Assembly (NCBI RefSeq): GCF_000331105.1
Contig: NC_020054.1
Location: 4,201,450 to 4,265,449 of the forward strand
Direction of reading: 5' to 3'
DNA length: 64,000 nt
Source of the DNA: Fibrella aestuarina BUZ 2
GTDB lineage: Bacteria; Bacteroidota; Bacteroidia; Cytophagales; Spirosomataceae
Of the stretch, positions 9,225-17,502 are shown one piece after another. Every line of letters starts with the position of its first letter. The stretch's first letter is position 1. Under the pieces are notes generated by a model, which was given only the letters and a program-made list of their open reading frames with translations, made no database searches and was not told the DNA's origin. Both the position numbers and the translations under genes were made by a program.

Positions 9225-9548
9225 TTAGTCGTTGGTTAGTTCGTTGATGCTCACCACGCCCCGGATCGCCCGCAGCTGCCGCTGCAACACGGTCCGATGG
9301 GTTTCGTCGGGTACGTCGACCGTCAGGTAGCCCGTTACCCGCACCCCCGCCTGCACGTCGAAAGTCATGCCCAGAATGCGGCAGCGGTCATCTTGCGGCA
9401 CCGCCTGCGTGATGTCGTTGACGAAACTGGGGCGATCGAAACCGGTGATGTAATAACTGGTTCGTGCGCCCGCTACAGCCACTGGGGTGGAGCGTGTTGC
9501 CGGCCCGCCCGACAAAATTGCCTGTGTTGCTGGTTGTGCTGGGTTCAT
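9225..9548 (-). CDS. Stand-alone ACT-domain protein
   Basis: This 107-residue protein starts at the ATG at 9548; a TTG five codons upstream is in frame but less likely. After about 35 low-complexity residues it carries a single ACT-type fold, with YYITGFDRPSFVNDITQAV and a final RAIRGVVSINELTND strand that resembles the C-terminal ACT domain of RelA/SpoT. Small ACT modules bind amino acids and regulate partners. It heads a four-gene operon with DUF1684, DUF4395 and PhyH genes. A dyad just upstream (9578-9598) may control it. The ligand cannot be predicted. Confidence 0.72.
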   Translation of the reverse strand: MNPAQPATQAILSGGPATRSTPVAVAGARTSYYITGFDRPSFVNDITQAVPQDDRCRILGMTFDVQAGVRVTGYLTVDVPDETHRTVLQRQLRAIRGVVSINELTND

Positions 9549-9577
9549 GGGACTCAAAAACAAGTTATAGCCTATGT

Positions 9578-9598
9578 AATCTATCTATTTGATAGATT
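9578..9598. promoter_or_regulatory. 8-bp dyad upstream of the ACT operon
   Basis: AATCTATC at 9578-9585 and GATAGATT at 9591-9598 are perfect inverted repeats around TATTT, about 30-50 bp before the ATG at 9548. The size and place fit a dimeric repressor or activator site in the operon promoter region. The regulator is unknown. Confidence 0.4.
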
Positions 9599-9960
9599 TA
9601 TTCCTTAAATAAATAAGCCAGCGTGGTACTGACTTAGGCCTGACGACTACAGCGATCTGTAGCGTATTCGGTGCGGGACAAAGTTGGCACGCGATTTTAT
9701 ACAATGCAAGTAATAGCTAAAAAAATGATTGTCAGCCTTTTACGTATTAGTCTATCTAGTTTGCGGACTAAATGCGTATTTTACTGATTGTTAGCCTTTT
9801 TCGGCCCATGCGCAGCACAAGCCTCTCCCTGCACGGCCAGTCTGTCTAGATGCAGAAATGGACTGGTTCCCGCAAGAATCCGGTGATTTAACCCTACTCG
9901 CGAATAAAATGCTGTACGTTCAGATGGCTTGGTAGCTGGCCAGAGGTGGCGAATTGGCCG
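9599..9960. other. AT-rich intergenic region with a 19-bp direct repeat
   Basis: No convincing gene. Two near-identical 19-mers, TGATTGTCAGCCTTTTACG (9726-9744) and TGATTGTTAGCCTTTTTCG (9785-9803), match at 17 of 19 positions, 59 bp apart. A TGGCACG heptamer near 9684 looks like half of a sigma-54 promoter but lacks the -12 element. The AT content stands out from the flanking genes. Confidence 0.5.
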
Positions 9961-10524
9961 TTAGTTACGGCCGCTGTTGGCGTGTTTGGGGCGCGAAAAT
10001 GGCGGCTGACGCAGCAATTGGAAGGCGTTTTCATCGCCCAGCAGCACGGCCCGGCGCAGGTCGTTTTCGGCCTGGCTCAATTGCCGGAGCTCGATCCGGG
10101 CCAGGGCGCGCCAGCGGTAGGCGTCGGGGCGTTCGTCGCGGATGTGCCACACGGCCTTATCAAATTCCCGGAAGGCTTCGGTGTATTGCTCGACCCGGTA
10201 GAGCGCAATGCCCCGGTCCAGGTAGCAGTCGGCCAGGGTATTGTCGCGGTTGACGGCCTGGGTGAGGTCGTAGATAGCCGAGAAGTGGTTTTCCAGCAAC
10301 AGCTGACATTTGCCCCGATAGGCATACGCCACCGCCGACTGTGGGTATTTCTGGACGGCCTCGTTGAAGTAATCGAACGCCGCCTCGATTTCCCGGTTCT
10401 TCACCAGCTGAATTCCCGCCTGAAACCGCTTGATGTCTTTTTCGGAGGCTGTTTCATGGTCGATCAGATAGTACCGGAGCACCAGGTAGACGACGAATAA
10501 AAAGCCCAGCAGTATAACCTCCAT
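9961..10524 (-). CDS. Membrane-anchored tetratricopeptide repeat protein
   Basis: This 187-residue protein has one N-terminal transmembrane helix (MEVILLGFLFVVYLVLRYYL). About four TPR units follow between residues 30 and 170; they include IEAAFDYFNEAVQKYPQS, FSAIYDLTQAVNRDNTLA and YTEAFREFDKAVWHIRDE. TPRs mediate protein-protein contacts, so this is likely a scaffold on the cytoplasmic or periplasmic face of the inner membrane. No partner is evident. It is a single-gene unit facing the AT-rich region at 9.6-9.9 kb. Confidence 0.8.
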   Translation of the reverse strand: MEVILLGFLFVVYLVLRYYLIDHETASEKDIKRFQAGIQLVKNREIEAAFDYFNEAVQKYPQSAVAYAYRGKCQLLLENHFSAIYDLTQAVNRDNTLADCYLDRGIALYRVEQYTEAFREFDKAVWHIRDERPDAYRWRALARIELRQLSQAENDLRRAVLLGDENAFQLLRQPPFSRPKHANSGRN

Positions 10525-10634
10525 ACCACGCTGTTCCTACGATTTACGGATAGCTAAATTACGCAGATCCCCACACATAATGGGTGTTAAAACTAGTTTA
10601 CTGGTCAATAATTGCCGATTGGTGGCGAGGCCGC

Positions 10635-10985
10635 TCAACCCAGCGTTTGCCGAACGGCTTTGGGCAGCCCCGCCACGACCAGCTCATAGGAATGGTCGAT
10701 CAGCTCGCGAATCAGGCTATCGCGCAGCGATCCATCCGAGGTGACGGTGTTCCAGTGCCGTTTGTTCATGTGGTAGGCCCCTTCGATGGCCGCGTGTTCC
10801 TCGCGCAGCAGTACGGCGCGCTCGGGATCGCACTTGAGACTCACCCGCATGGGGCGGCTCTCCATGTCGCTAAGGGCAAACATCTTCCCGGCCACCTTAA
10901 ACACGAGCGTGGTTTCATCGAACGGAAGCGACTCGGTAGTAGCGGGCTTGCTCAGGCAGTACGCGCGCAGGTCATCAAAGCTCAT
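10635..10985 (-). CDS. MmcQ/YjbR-family DNA-binding-like protein
   Basis: This 116-residue protein matches the MmcQ/YjbR family over its whole length. It begins with FDDLRAYCLSKPATTESLPF, has a central KMFALSDME strand pair, and continues with HWNTVTSDGSLRDSLIRELIDHSYELV. The fold is CyaY-like and has been called DNA-binding, but no solid function is known. Its ATG overlaps the stop of the preceding DUF6728 gene in an ATGA arrangement (10982-10985), so the two are co-translated. Confidence 0.88.
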   Translation of the reverse strand: MSFDDLRAYCLSKPATTESLPFDETTLVFKVAGKMFALSDMESRPMRVSLKCDPERAVLLREEHAAIEGAYHMNKRHWNTVTSDGSLRDSLIRELIDHSYELVVAGLPKAVRQTLG

Positions 10986-11170
10986 CGGAAAAAGGCGCGG
11001 TAAAGCATCACCAGCAAACAGAACAGGAACATGATGATGGAGATCCGGTTGATCCCGTGCATCATGCGCAGGTTTACGCTCGTTGGCTGGTTGGGGTCGG
11101 GTTTACGAAATACCCGCAGGAAGTAATTAAACACCGGCCCAATCTTGAGATAATCAGTTAAACGGCTCAC
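10982..11170 (-). CDS. DUF6728 small membrane protein
   Basis: This 62-residue protein starts at a GTG at 11170 because no ATG is available before residue 36. It has a conserved-looking N-terminus (LTDYLKIGPVFNYFLRVFRK), then NQPTSVNLRMMHGINRISI and one C-terminal transmembrane helix (IIMFLFCLLVMLYRAFF). This matches a small Bacteroidota-restricted family (DUF6728) of unknown role. It overlaps the YjbR gene by 4 bp. The small size and unusual start make the exact N-terminus uncertain. Confidence 0.72.
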   Translation of the reverse strand: MSRLTDYLKIGPVFNYFLRVFRKPDPNQPTSVNLRMMHGINRISIIMFLFCLLVMLYRAFFR

Positions 11171-11591
11171 AGAAAGTGTGTTTTAGAGTTTGACTGCCGG
11201 ATGAACAACCGCCCCGTTGGGCGCGGCTCCACCTACAACTATAGCGTTTTGGCTGGCAAAAAGGTTTACCATCCAGACAAAAATAGGGCTGGCAGCCGTC
11301 CACAAACTCTTACCTGCCAACCGATCGTTTTGGCTAGCCCGGTTTGCGCTGACCTAAGTGGGCCAAATAATCAATCGGCGCGGCCAAAGTGCCCGCCATC
11401 TGGTTATCTCAGAGGACAAATGAGTAACTCGTTGCCGCCGCCTCAGCCCTGTCTGGGTACGTTGTAGCGGCATCGCGTTGGCCTGAGCTCTGGCTTCGCC
11501 GCCTCGTCGGTCGACTTTGCGGCTTCGGTCAGCGAGTCATTGGCGATACCCGCCAGCGGCGAGACTTTTACGACCGGTAAACAACAACGTT
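11171..11591. other. Intergenic region without a supported gene
   Basis: This region lies between divergent transcription units. A plus-strand open frame at 11201-11467 has no signal peptide, family resemblance or sensible composition, so I do not call it. One GGTACGT copy occurs near 11456. No other clear structure is seen. Confidence 0.5.
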
Positions 11592-12503
11592 ATGAGCAAT
11601 CACTACCTGCGGGTGGGCTTTATCCTTCTAATCCTCCCCATTTCCATTGCCCTGCGCACGGGCGATGTACTCACCGATGTTGGCGTGACGATGGCCGACG
11701 TGCGGACAGGTACGTTGCATTGCCTGCGCCACGAAGGCCTGTTGTCGTTCACGCCCAGTTCGGCGATCCGGGCCGCCGCCGCGCGGATTCCGCCCGGTTC
11801 ACGCGCCGCCACCGTGCAGCTATTGGGTAAGGTGGTGCGTAGCTACGTCGAATCAGACGCATTCCGGCACGACTACCAACAGTCGTTACAGGGGCCGTCG
11901 CCCGACGGCGACAGCCGGGAGGCGCAACAGGCCGATGCCGACGAGACGCTCAACGCCGAATTGCTCGCCATTCAGCAGGCCTATACGCACCTGGACCCCG
12001 CCGTGCTTTACAGCGGCATCACCACGCAGTTGCCCCAGATGGAGGCCGAACTGGCCACACTTCAGGGCGACGACCGGCGGCTGATGCAACAGCACATCAC
12101 CGAAACGAGCCGAATGTTGTCGGACTACGCGGGTAAACCCGCCGAGTTTAAAAAGCAGTATCTCGCGTATCAGCTCCAGCAACTGCGGCAAAGCGCCCGG
12201 CCATCGGCCAACGACGCCGCTACCGGGCGGGCGAAGGCAGCCTCGTCCGCTGCTCGGCGCCGCATTCCGAAAGCGCAGCCCGATGTACGGCCTGTATTGC
12301 GGAAGCAATTGACGGCCTTCGTTGCGCTCTGTAACGATGTCGATTTTAGGGCTAAACTCGTCGCAGACGGGGCGCGTCAGGAGTTTGCCAATCCAGCTTA
12401 TCGGGCCAAGTCGGCTACCTGGAAGCTCCTGTTCCGGATGGGCAAAGAGCCCGTTATGGCCGCCCGTGCTTTCGCGCAGGCGTGGCTGGCCGACTTGCAC
12501 TGA
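11592..12503 (+). CDS. Hypothetical exported protein with charged Gln/Ala-rich helical body
   Basis: This 303-residue protein starts at the ATG at 11592 (MSNHYLRVGFILLILPIS), giving a hydrophobic N-terminus that could be a signal peptide or anchor; a longer upstream frame is unlikely. I do not recognise the family. The middle (about residues 95-200) is rich in Gln, Ala, Glu and Leu (NAELLAIQQAYTHLDPAVL, PQMEAELATLQGDDRRLMQQ) and should be largely helical. A Ser/Ala/Arg-rich linker follows near 205-225, then a C-terminal region ending AFAQAWLADLH. It is followed by a histidine kinase gene 185 bp downstream on the same strand, but coupling is not evident. Confidence 0.6.
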   Translation: MSNHYLRVGFILLILPISIALRTGDVLTDVGVTMADVRTGTLHCLRHEGLLSFTPSSAIRAAAARIPPGSRAATVQLLGKVVRSYVESDAFRHDYQQSLQGPSPDGDSREAQQADADETLNAELLAIQQAYTHLDPAVLYSGITTQLPQMEAELATLQGDDRRLMQQHITETSRMLSDYAGKPAEFKKQYLAYQLQQLRQSARPSANDAATGRAKAASSAARRRIPKAQPDVRPVLRKQLTAFVALCNDVDFRAKLVADGARQEFANPAYRAKSATWKLLFRMGKEPVMAARAFAQAWLADLH

Positions 12504-12688
12504 TTAGCGGATAAAAGTCAGCAGTTACCTTCATGTAGTGACCGGTCAGACCACGCGTTACGCTACATCGATGCTATCTATCTGGTAAGTACATTTTTTG
12601 TACCTTGCCTGTAGAACCGTACCAGCTTACCCGATCAAGATCGCCCGTCAGGGCAGGCCGGTGCGGCTGGTTACTGCCTACCGTAACC

Positions 12689-14254
12689 ATGAACGTAATG
12701 AATAACCAGGTCGCTGACCTGTTGCCCGGTGCGCTGCCCGCTCCGCAAAGCGGCGTATTGTTGTTACATCCCGTTTACCAGCCCGATGGTATGCTGACCG
12801 ACTTACGGCTGGGTATGCTTAACCCGCAGGCAGAACGCGACACGGCGCAGCCGATCAGCGCGATCGAGGGGCAGTCACTGCGCCTCAGCTTTCCTCAGTT
12901 TATCAACGCGCCGTTATTGCCTCTGTATCAGGATGTACTCGACACGGGGCTATCCGCTCGGTTCGAGTGCCCGGCCGACTCGACGCAGACGACTCCCTTG
13001 CCAGGCTACGAGGTGTCGGCTACGCGGCTGGCCGATAACCTGCTGCTTACCTACGCCGACCTGTCGCAGGCCCGGCAGCACGCCCAGCTCATGGAGGTAA
13101 TCCAGGGCGTCAATCCGGCGGGGGTTGTGTTGTTCGACCCGGTCTGGGACGATTCCTGCGAAGAGACCCCGCGCCGGATCGTCGACTTCATTTACACGGC
13201 CGTCAATAAGACCGAGCTGGAAATTACCCGCAAACCCGCGGATCAGTTGATAGGCCATCGGCTGAAGACCGTATGTCCCAGCGCCGAAGCGTTCGGGCTG
13301 GTGGGGGCGCTGATCGAGGCGGTGCATACCAACCAGCCCACCGAGTGGCTCATGCCTTATTTCGGGGATGGCATCAGCGGCTGGTTTCAGTCGGCAGCCG
13401 TGCGGCATGGTGAGCAAGTACTGTTCACCTTTCTGGAAGTTACCGAACTGAAGCAGCATCAGGAAGCCCTCGAAATGGCCATTCAGGAGCTACGCCGCGC
13501 CAACGATAACCTCCAGCAGTTTGCCTACGTGGCCTCGCACGATCTCCAGGAGCCCCTGCGGAAGATTCAGTCGTTTGGGAACATGCTGGCGGTTGGCCAG
13601 GCCGCTACCCTCGACGCCAGCACCCAGGATCTGATCCAGCGCATGCAGGCAGCCGCCAAACGCATGTCGGTGCTGATCAGCGACCTGCTTACCTATTCGC
13701 GCCTCACCACCCAACAGGAGCCGTTCAGGCCGGTATCGCTGACCAATCTGCTCCCAATGGTGCTGACGAACCTTACCGAGGCCATTACCGAATCGGGAGC
13801 GCAAGTAAACTGGTCCGAGCTTCCCACCATTAACGGTGACCCCGCCCAGTTAGAGCAACTGTTTGATAACCTTCTGGCTAATGCCATCAAGTTTCGGCAC
13901 ACCGACACGGTCCCCATCGTTACGGTTTCCGCTGACTGGCTTCTCTTCAACGACATTCCCCAGGCGGTCAGGGCGCGTCTGCCAAACCGGCTGCTCCAAC
14001 AGCCCGGCCAGCAAACATCCTTCTGGGCGATCAGCATTACCGACAACGGCATTGGCTTCGACGAAAAATACCTCAACCGCATCTTCGTTGTTTTTCAACG
14101 ACTACACGGCAAGAACAGGTACCCCGGCACCGGCATTGGGCTGGCCATTTGCCAAAAGATCGTCGACAACCATGGCGGGGCCATCACGGCCACCAGCGCA
14201 CCCGGCCAGGGCAGTACCTTCACGGTCTACCTGCCCGCCCGGGGCCAGGAGTAG
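12689..14254 (+). CDS. PAS-type sensor histidine kinase, soluble
   Basis: This 521-residue protein starts at the ATG at 12689 or at a second Met four codons in. It has no transmembrane segment, so it is cytoplasmic. Two PAS-like sensing regions occupy about residues 15-130 and 130-260. The HisKA dimerisation domain contains YVASHDLQEPLRKI with the phospho-accepting His284. The ATPase domain has an N box (LFDNLLANAIKF), a G1 box (ITDNGIGF) and a G2 box (YPGTGIGLAICQKIV). This architecture is common in Cytophagales kinases. A receiver-only protein is encoded convergently with a 16-bp gap and may be its partner, although that receiver carries Glu at the phospho-acceptor position. Confidence 0.9.
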   Translation: MNVMNNQVADLLPGALPAPQSGVLLLHPVYQPDGMLTDLRLGMLNPQAERDTAQPISAIEGQSLRLSFPQFINAPLLPLYQDVLDTGLSARFECPADSTQTTPLPGYEVSATRLADNLLLTYADLSQARQHAQLMEVIQGVNPAGVVLFDPVWDDSCEETPRRIVDFIYTAVNKTELEITRKPADQLIGHRLKTVCPSAEAFGLVGALIEAVHTNQPTEWLMPYFGDGISGWFQSAAVRHGEQVLFTFLEVTELKQHQEALEMAIQELRRANDNLQQFAYVASHDLQEPLRKIQSFGNMLAVGQAATLDASTQDLIQRMQAAAKRMSVLISDLLTYSRLTTQQEPFRPVSLTNLLPMVLTNLTEAITESGAQVNWSELPTINGDPAQLEQLFDNLLANAIKFRHTDTVPIVTVSADWLLFNDIPQAVRARLPNRLLQQPGQQTSFWAISITDNGIGFDEKYLNRIFVVFQRLHGKNRYPGTGIGLAICQKIVDNHGGAITATSAPGQGSTFTVYLPARGQE

Positions 14255-14270
14255 CTTCGGCGGCAGCCAC

Positions 14271-14705
14271 TCAGTTGTTCCGGCGGGCGCGGTTGGGGTG
14301 CAGGCAGTCCTGCCAGTAGTCGATGATAACCTTCAGTTGGTGGCGAATCTGGAGAATATCGCTCTGCTTTTCAAAAAAGCCCTGAATCGTCAGCTCGTAG
14401 GCTTCATCGACCAGTTGTTCGTAGGCGGGGTGGGTGAAGAAAATAAAGGGAATGGCTTTTTTCCGAAGCTTGGGATCCTGTTCGATTTGCCGACGAAGTT
14501 CCAGCCCGGTCATGCGGGGCATGGTGATTTCCGAGATAATCAGGAACGGCTTCTGCTCGGTGGTCTGTAAGAAGTCAAAGGCGGTTTCGCCATCGTTGAA
14601 CAGCAAAACGGGATGGTCGGGGGCTAACTCTTGAAGGATGGGTTTCAGCAGCTCCTGATCATCCTGATCGCTGTCGATAAAAAGAATTGGTTGGTTGGCG
14701 TTCAT
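14271..14705 (-). CDS. Receiver-only response regulator with Glu at the phospho-acceptor site
   Basis: This 144-residue protein from the ATG at 14705 is a single receiver domain with no output domain. The acidic pocket is FIDSDQDDQELL, the conserved Thr lies in FIFFTHP, and the conserved Lys is in GFFEKQ. The active-site motif normally written LLDxxMP reads IISEITMP here, so the phospho-acceptor Asp is replaced by Glu59. Glu at this position often mimics the phosphorylated state and prevents normal phosphotransfer. The gene is convergent with a PAS histidine kinase. It may act as a constitutively active adaptor or in phosphorylation-independent protein binding. The replacement is visible in the DNA (codon at 14531-14529). 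Confidence 0.85.
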   Translation of the reverse strand: MNANQPILFIDSDQDDQELLKPILQELAPDHPVLLFNDGETAFDFLQTTEQKPFLIISEITMPRMTGLELRRQIEQDPKLRKKAIPFIFFTHPAYEQLVDEAYELTIQGFFEKQSDILQIRHQLKVIIDYWQDCLHPNRARRNN

Positions 14706-14803
14706 TAAGTAAAGCGAGATCCAGGTGTATTTTCTACAAACCCAGTTTCGCCCTAAAACGCCCAACTCAACGGCCAAGAACTGAGCCTGTGGCTAACCGC
14801 CGC

Positions 14804-16816
14804 CTACACCGTAGCCGGTTCAAGCCAGCGGCCATCCTCCCGGATCAGCTCGATCAGTTCGTCGACGGCCCGGGCGGCGGGCACCGATTTCTTCACCACC
14901 TGCTGACCCCGATACAGCGCAATCTTGTCGCGGCCAATACCGACGTACCCGTAGTCGGCGTCGGCCATTTCGCCGGGACCATTGACGATGCAGCCCATGA
15001 TACCGATCTTGACGCCTTTCAGGTGGTCGGTTCGCTGCCGGATCATCGCCGTCGTTTCCTGCAAATCGAACAGGGTACGCCCACATGACGGGCACGAGAT
15101 GTATTCGGTCTTGGTGATGCGGGTACGGGCGGCCTGCAAAATACCAAACGCCAGTCCGTTCAGCTGCTTCAGTTCGTCGGGGTCGTCGGTGCGGGTGCTG
15201 CACAGGAGCGCGCCATCCCCGAAGCCATCGATCAACAGCCCCCCCACGTCTGTGGCGGCGTAGAGCGGCAGGTGCTCAGCTGGTGCGTGGGTGTAGCCGC
15301 GCTGAATCACCACGGGGAGGGTCAGCTGGCGGTCGGCCAGGTCGATAAACAGCCGCCGCAGTTCGGGCAGGGCGTGGGTGTTATCCGTATGCACGATGCC
15401 CACCACGTTCCGGTCCTGCCGCAGCGCGGCGGCCAGTTCGTCGTTCAGGTCGAGCAGCGAAAAGCGCACGAAGTTGAGCCGGAAGTGCAGCCCCTGCGGC
15501 TGATGCCGGGCATGCAGGTACTCGGCGGCCGTCAGCATCGGTAGCGTGTTTGCCGCATCGGCATGGCCGCGCCAGACGGCGTAATCGACGATCTCCTTGA
15601 GGCCGTTGGGCAGCATAAACTGCGCCGGTTTACTACCGGTGTACAGGTAGTCGGCACCGAGGTCATTCATGGCCCACTTATCGGGCACGGGCAGGTAAAA
15701 GTGCCCTACCGCTTTCAGCACGTCGGTTTCATTCACGAGCGTGTGACTGTAGTCGGCGATGACTCTGGGTACGTTGCTGCCGCCGAAATTGGCCACCTCG
15801 CTCGTTTGCCGCCGCGCATACTGGAACGGGTCGTAGGGCAACGGGCCGGTGAGGGCGGGGATGGGGTCGGCGGTCTGGGCGCGATTGGTATAGCGGTCAA
15901 TGAGCGCTTTAGCCACGGGGGCTTCAAATTCGGGTTCTTCCGTCAGCGATACGCGCACGGTGTCGCCCAGCCCATCTTCGAGCAGCGTACCGATGCCCAG
16001 CGCCGATTTGATACGGCCGTCTTCGGCTTCGCCCGCCTCGGTCACGCCCAAATGGAGCGGATAAGGTTTCAGACCCTCTTCGGCTAGCCGTTGCACCAGC
16101 AGCCGGTAGGCCTGCACCATCACCTGCGGGTTGCTCGACTTCATCGACAACACGATGTTGTAGTAGTTTTCGGCTTCGCAGATGCGCAGAAATTCGAGCG
16201 CCGACTCCACCATCCCGACGGGCGTATCGCCGTAGCGGCTCAGAATCCGGTCAGACAGGGAGCCGTGGTTAGTGCCGATGCGCATGGCGGTGCCGTACTC
16301 TTTACAGATGCGCACCAGCGGCAGGAATTTCTCCCGGATGCGCTCCAGTTCAGCCGCGTAGGCCGCGTCGGTGTAGTCGATGTGCTCGAACCGCTTCCGG
16401 TCGGCGTAGTTGCCGGGGTTGATGCGGACCTTTTCCACCAGCCGCGCGGCCAGTTCGGCTGCGTTGGGCGTAAAGTGAATGTCGGCAATGAGCGGCGTGT
16501 TGTAGCCCCGCGCCCGCAGCTCTTTGCGAATGTTATCGAGGTTCTGCGCTTCCTTCACGCTCGGCGCCGTAATGCGGATGTACTCGCAGCCCGCCTCGAT
16601 CATCCGGATGCTCTGCGCCACCGACCCCATCGTGTCCATGGTGTCGATGGTGGTCATCGACTGCACCCGGATGGGGTAGTCGGAGCCCATCGGGACGTCA
16701 CCAATGTTGACCGTGATGGTCTCGCGGCGGATATACTGGGTCAGAGACGGGGCGTAGAGGGCAGGTGAGGCGGGGGGTACGTCGTCGGTGAAAGCGTTAG
16801 TCAGAAAATCGAGCAT
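14804..16816 (-). CDS. ispG: 4-hydroxy-3-methylbut-2-enyl diphosphate synthase, long form
   Basis: This 670-residue protein starts at MLDFLTNAF at 16816. IspG converts 2-C-methyl-D-erythritol 2,4-cyclodiphosphate to HMBPP in the MEP isoprenoid pathway, using a [4Fe-4S] cluster. The N-terminal TIM barrel begins near TITVNIGDVPMGSDYPIRVQ and includes RIGTNHGSLSDRIL. The C-terminal iron-sulfur domain carries YISCPSCGRTLFDL and GIMGCIVNGPGEMADADYGY, supplying the three cluster cysteines and the catalytic Glu. At about 670 residues it has the extra middle domain found in plants, Chlamydia and Bacteroidota, unlike the roughly 370-residue E. coli form. It appears monocistronic. Confidence 0.96.
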   Translation of the reverse strand: MLDFLTNAFTDDVPPASPALYAPSLTQYIRRETITVNIGDVPMGSDYPIRVQSMTTIDTMDTMGSVAQSIRMIEAGCEYIRITAPSVKEAQNLDNIRKELRARGYNTPLIADIHFTPNAAELAARLVEKVRINPGNYADRKRFEHIDYTDAAYAAELERIREKFLPLVRICKEYGTAMRIGTNHGSLSDRILSRYGDTPVGMVESALEFLRICEAENYYNIVLSMKSSNPQVMVQAYRLLVQRLAEEGLKPYPLHLGVTEAGEAEDGRIKSALGIGTLLEDGLGDTVRVSLTEEPEFEAPVAKALIDRYTNRAQTADPIPALTGPLPYDPFQYARRQTSEVANFGGSNVPRVIADYSHTLVNETDVLKAVGHFYLPVPDKWAMNDLGADYLYTGSKPAQFMLPNGLKEIVDYAVWRGHADAANTLPMLTAAEYLHARHQPQGLHFRLNFVRFSLLDLNDELAAALRQDRNVVGIVHTDNTHALPELRRLFIDLADRQLTLPVVIQRGYTHAPAEHLPLYAATDVGGLLIDGFGDGALLCSTRTDDPDELKQLNGLAFGILQAARTRITKTEYISCPSCGRTLFDLQETTAMIRQRTDHLKGVKIGIMGCIVNGPGEMADADYGYVGIGRDKIALYRGQQVVKKSVPAARAVDELIELIREDGRWLEPATV

Positions 16817-16969
16817 AGAGGTGGCAGTTGGGGCACCACAAAGGTAACACAAACGCGGGCAAGCCTGTTCGCCCGTCGGGACCTTCCAGATGCAAGTACT
16901 GCATCAACGCAACCGATTGGCGACCGGCTCGTTGTTTCTACCTGACAAACCCTCCTCAACCTACATCAT

Positions 16970-17329
16970 CTAGTCGTCAGCGTTGGTTTTGATGACGAAG
17001 GCCTTTAGCTCGGCCAGCTTACCATCGCGCAAACGCCACACATCGCAGTACGCATACCGGACCGGCTGCCCATCCTTGTCTTTCATGATGATGTCGCCGA
17101 GAGCCGTCAGGAAGTCCCCTTCAGCGATCAGGTTGGTGACAGTGAAGTTGGGTGGCTCGCTATTGGTCGTTTCCAGATAGCGGCGCACGGCCTCTTTGCC
17201 TGTAAGGGTTATGTCGCCGACATATGTCCACTCGGTGTCGTCGGAGCAGAACGCCAGAAACCCGTCCAGGTCGCCTTTGGCAATGGCCGCGTTCGCCTTT
17301 TCCAAGATCGCTTTATTGTTGTCTGTCAT
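16970..17329 (-). CDS. SnoaL-like/NTF2-fold protein
   Basis: This 119-residue protein from the ATG at 17329 fits the SnoaL/NTF2-like cone fold. It opens with a helix (NNKAILEKANAAIAKGDLDG), then FLAFCSDDTEWTYVGDITLTG, and closes with strands ending YAYCDVWRLRDGKLAELKAF. Members serve as small enzymes (isomerases, cyclases) or binding proteins; the function cannot be read from sequence. It lies upstream of ispG by about 150 bp on the same strand, without signs of coupling. Confidence 0.8.
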   Translation of the reverse strand: MTDNNKAILEKANAAIAKGDLDGFLAFCSDDTEWTYVGDITLTGKEAVRRYLETTNSEPPNFTVTNLIAEGDFLTALGDIIMKDKDGQPVRYAYCDVWRLRDGKLAELKAFVIKTNADD

Positions 17330-17502
17330 AAGATTGAGCGGATACGCCAACAATCAGTTGGGCCGTTTCGAGGTAATAGCCGATGTTTCTTCTTGTTTGC
17401 CTGACCAACCGAAGCTGAGCCGATCGAACGAATACCACACCCGAACCCACCTTTCTTTCGAGAAAATAAATACCAACGCCTTTTGGCCCCACAAATCTGA
17501 TT

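Noticed and set aside
9684..9700. TGGCACG as a possible sigma-54 promoter on the plus strand
   Set aside because: The -12 element is absent at the right distance and there is no plus-strand gene downstream.
11201..11467. Plus-strand open frame of 88 codons
   Set aside because: No recognisable features, and nothing in the region supports translation.
12539..12548. Palindrome TGACCGGTCA upstream of the PAS kinase gene
   Set aside because: A 10-bp palindrome in 64 kb is not surprising, and it lies far from the start without partner sites.
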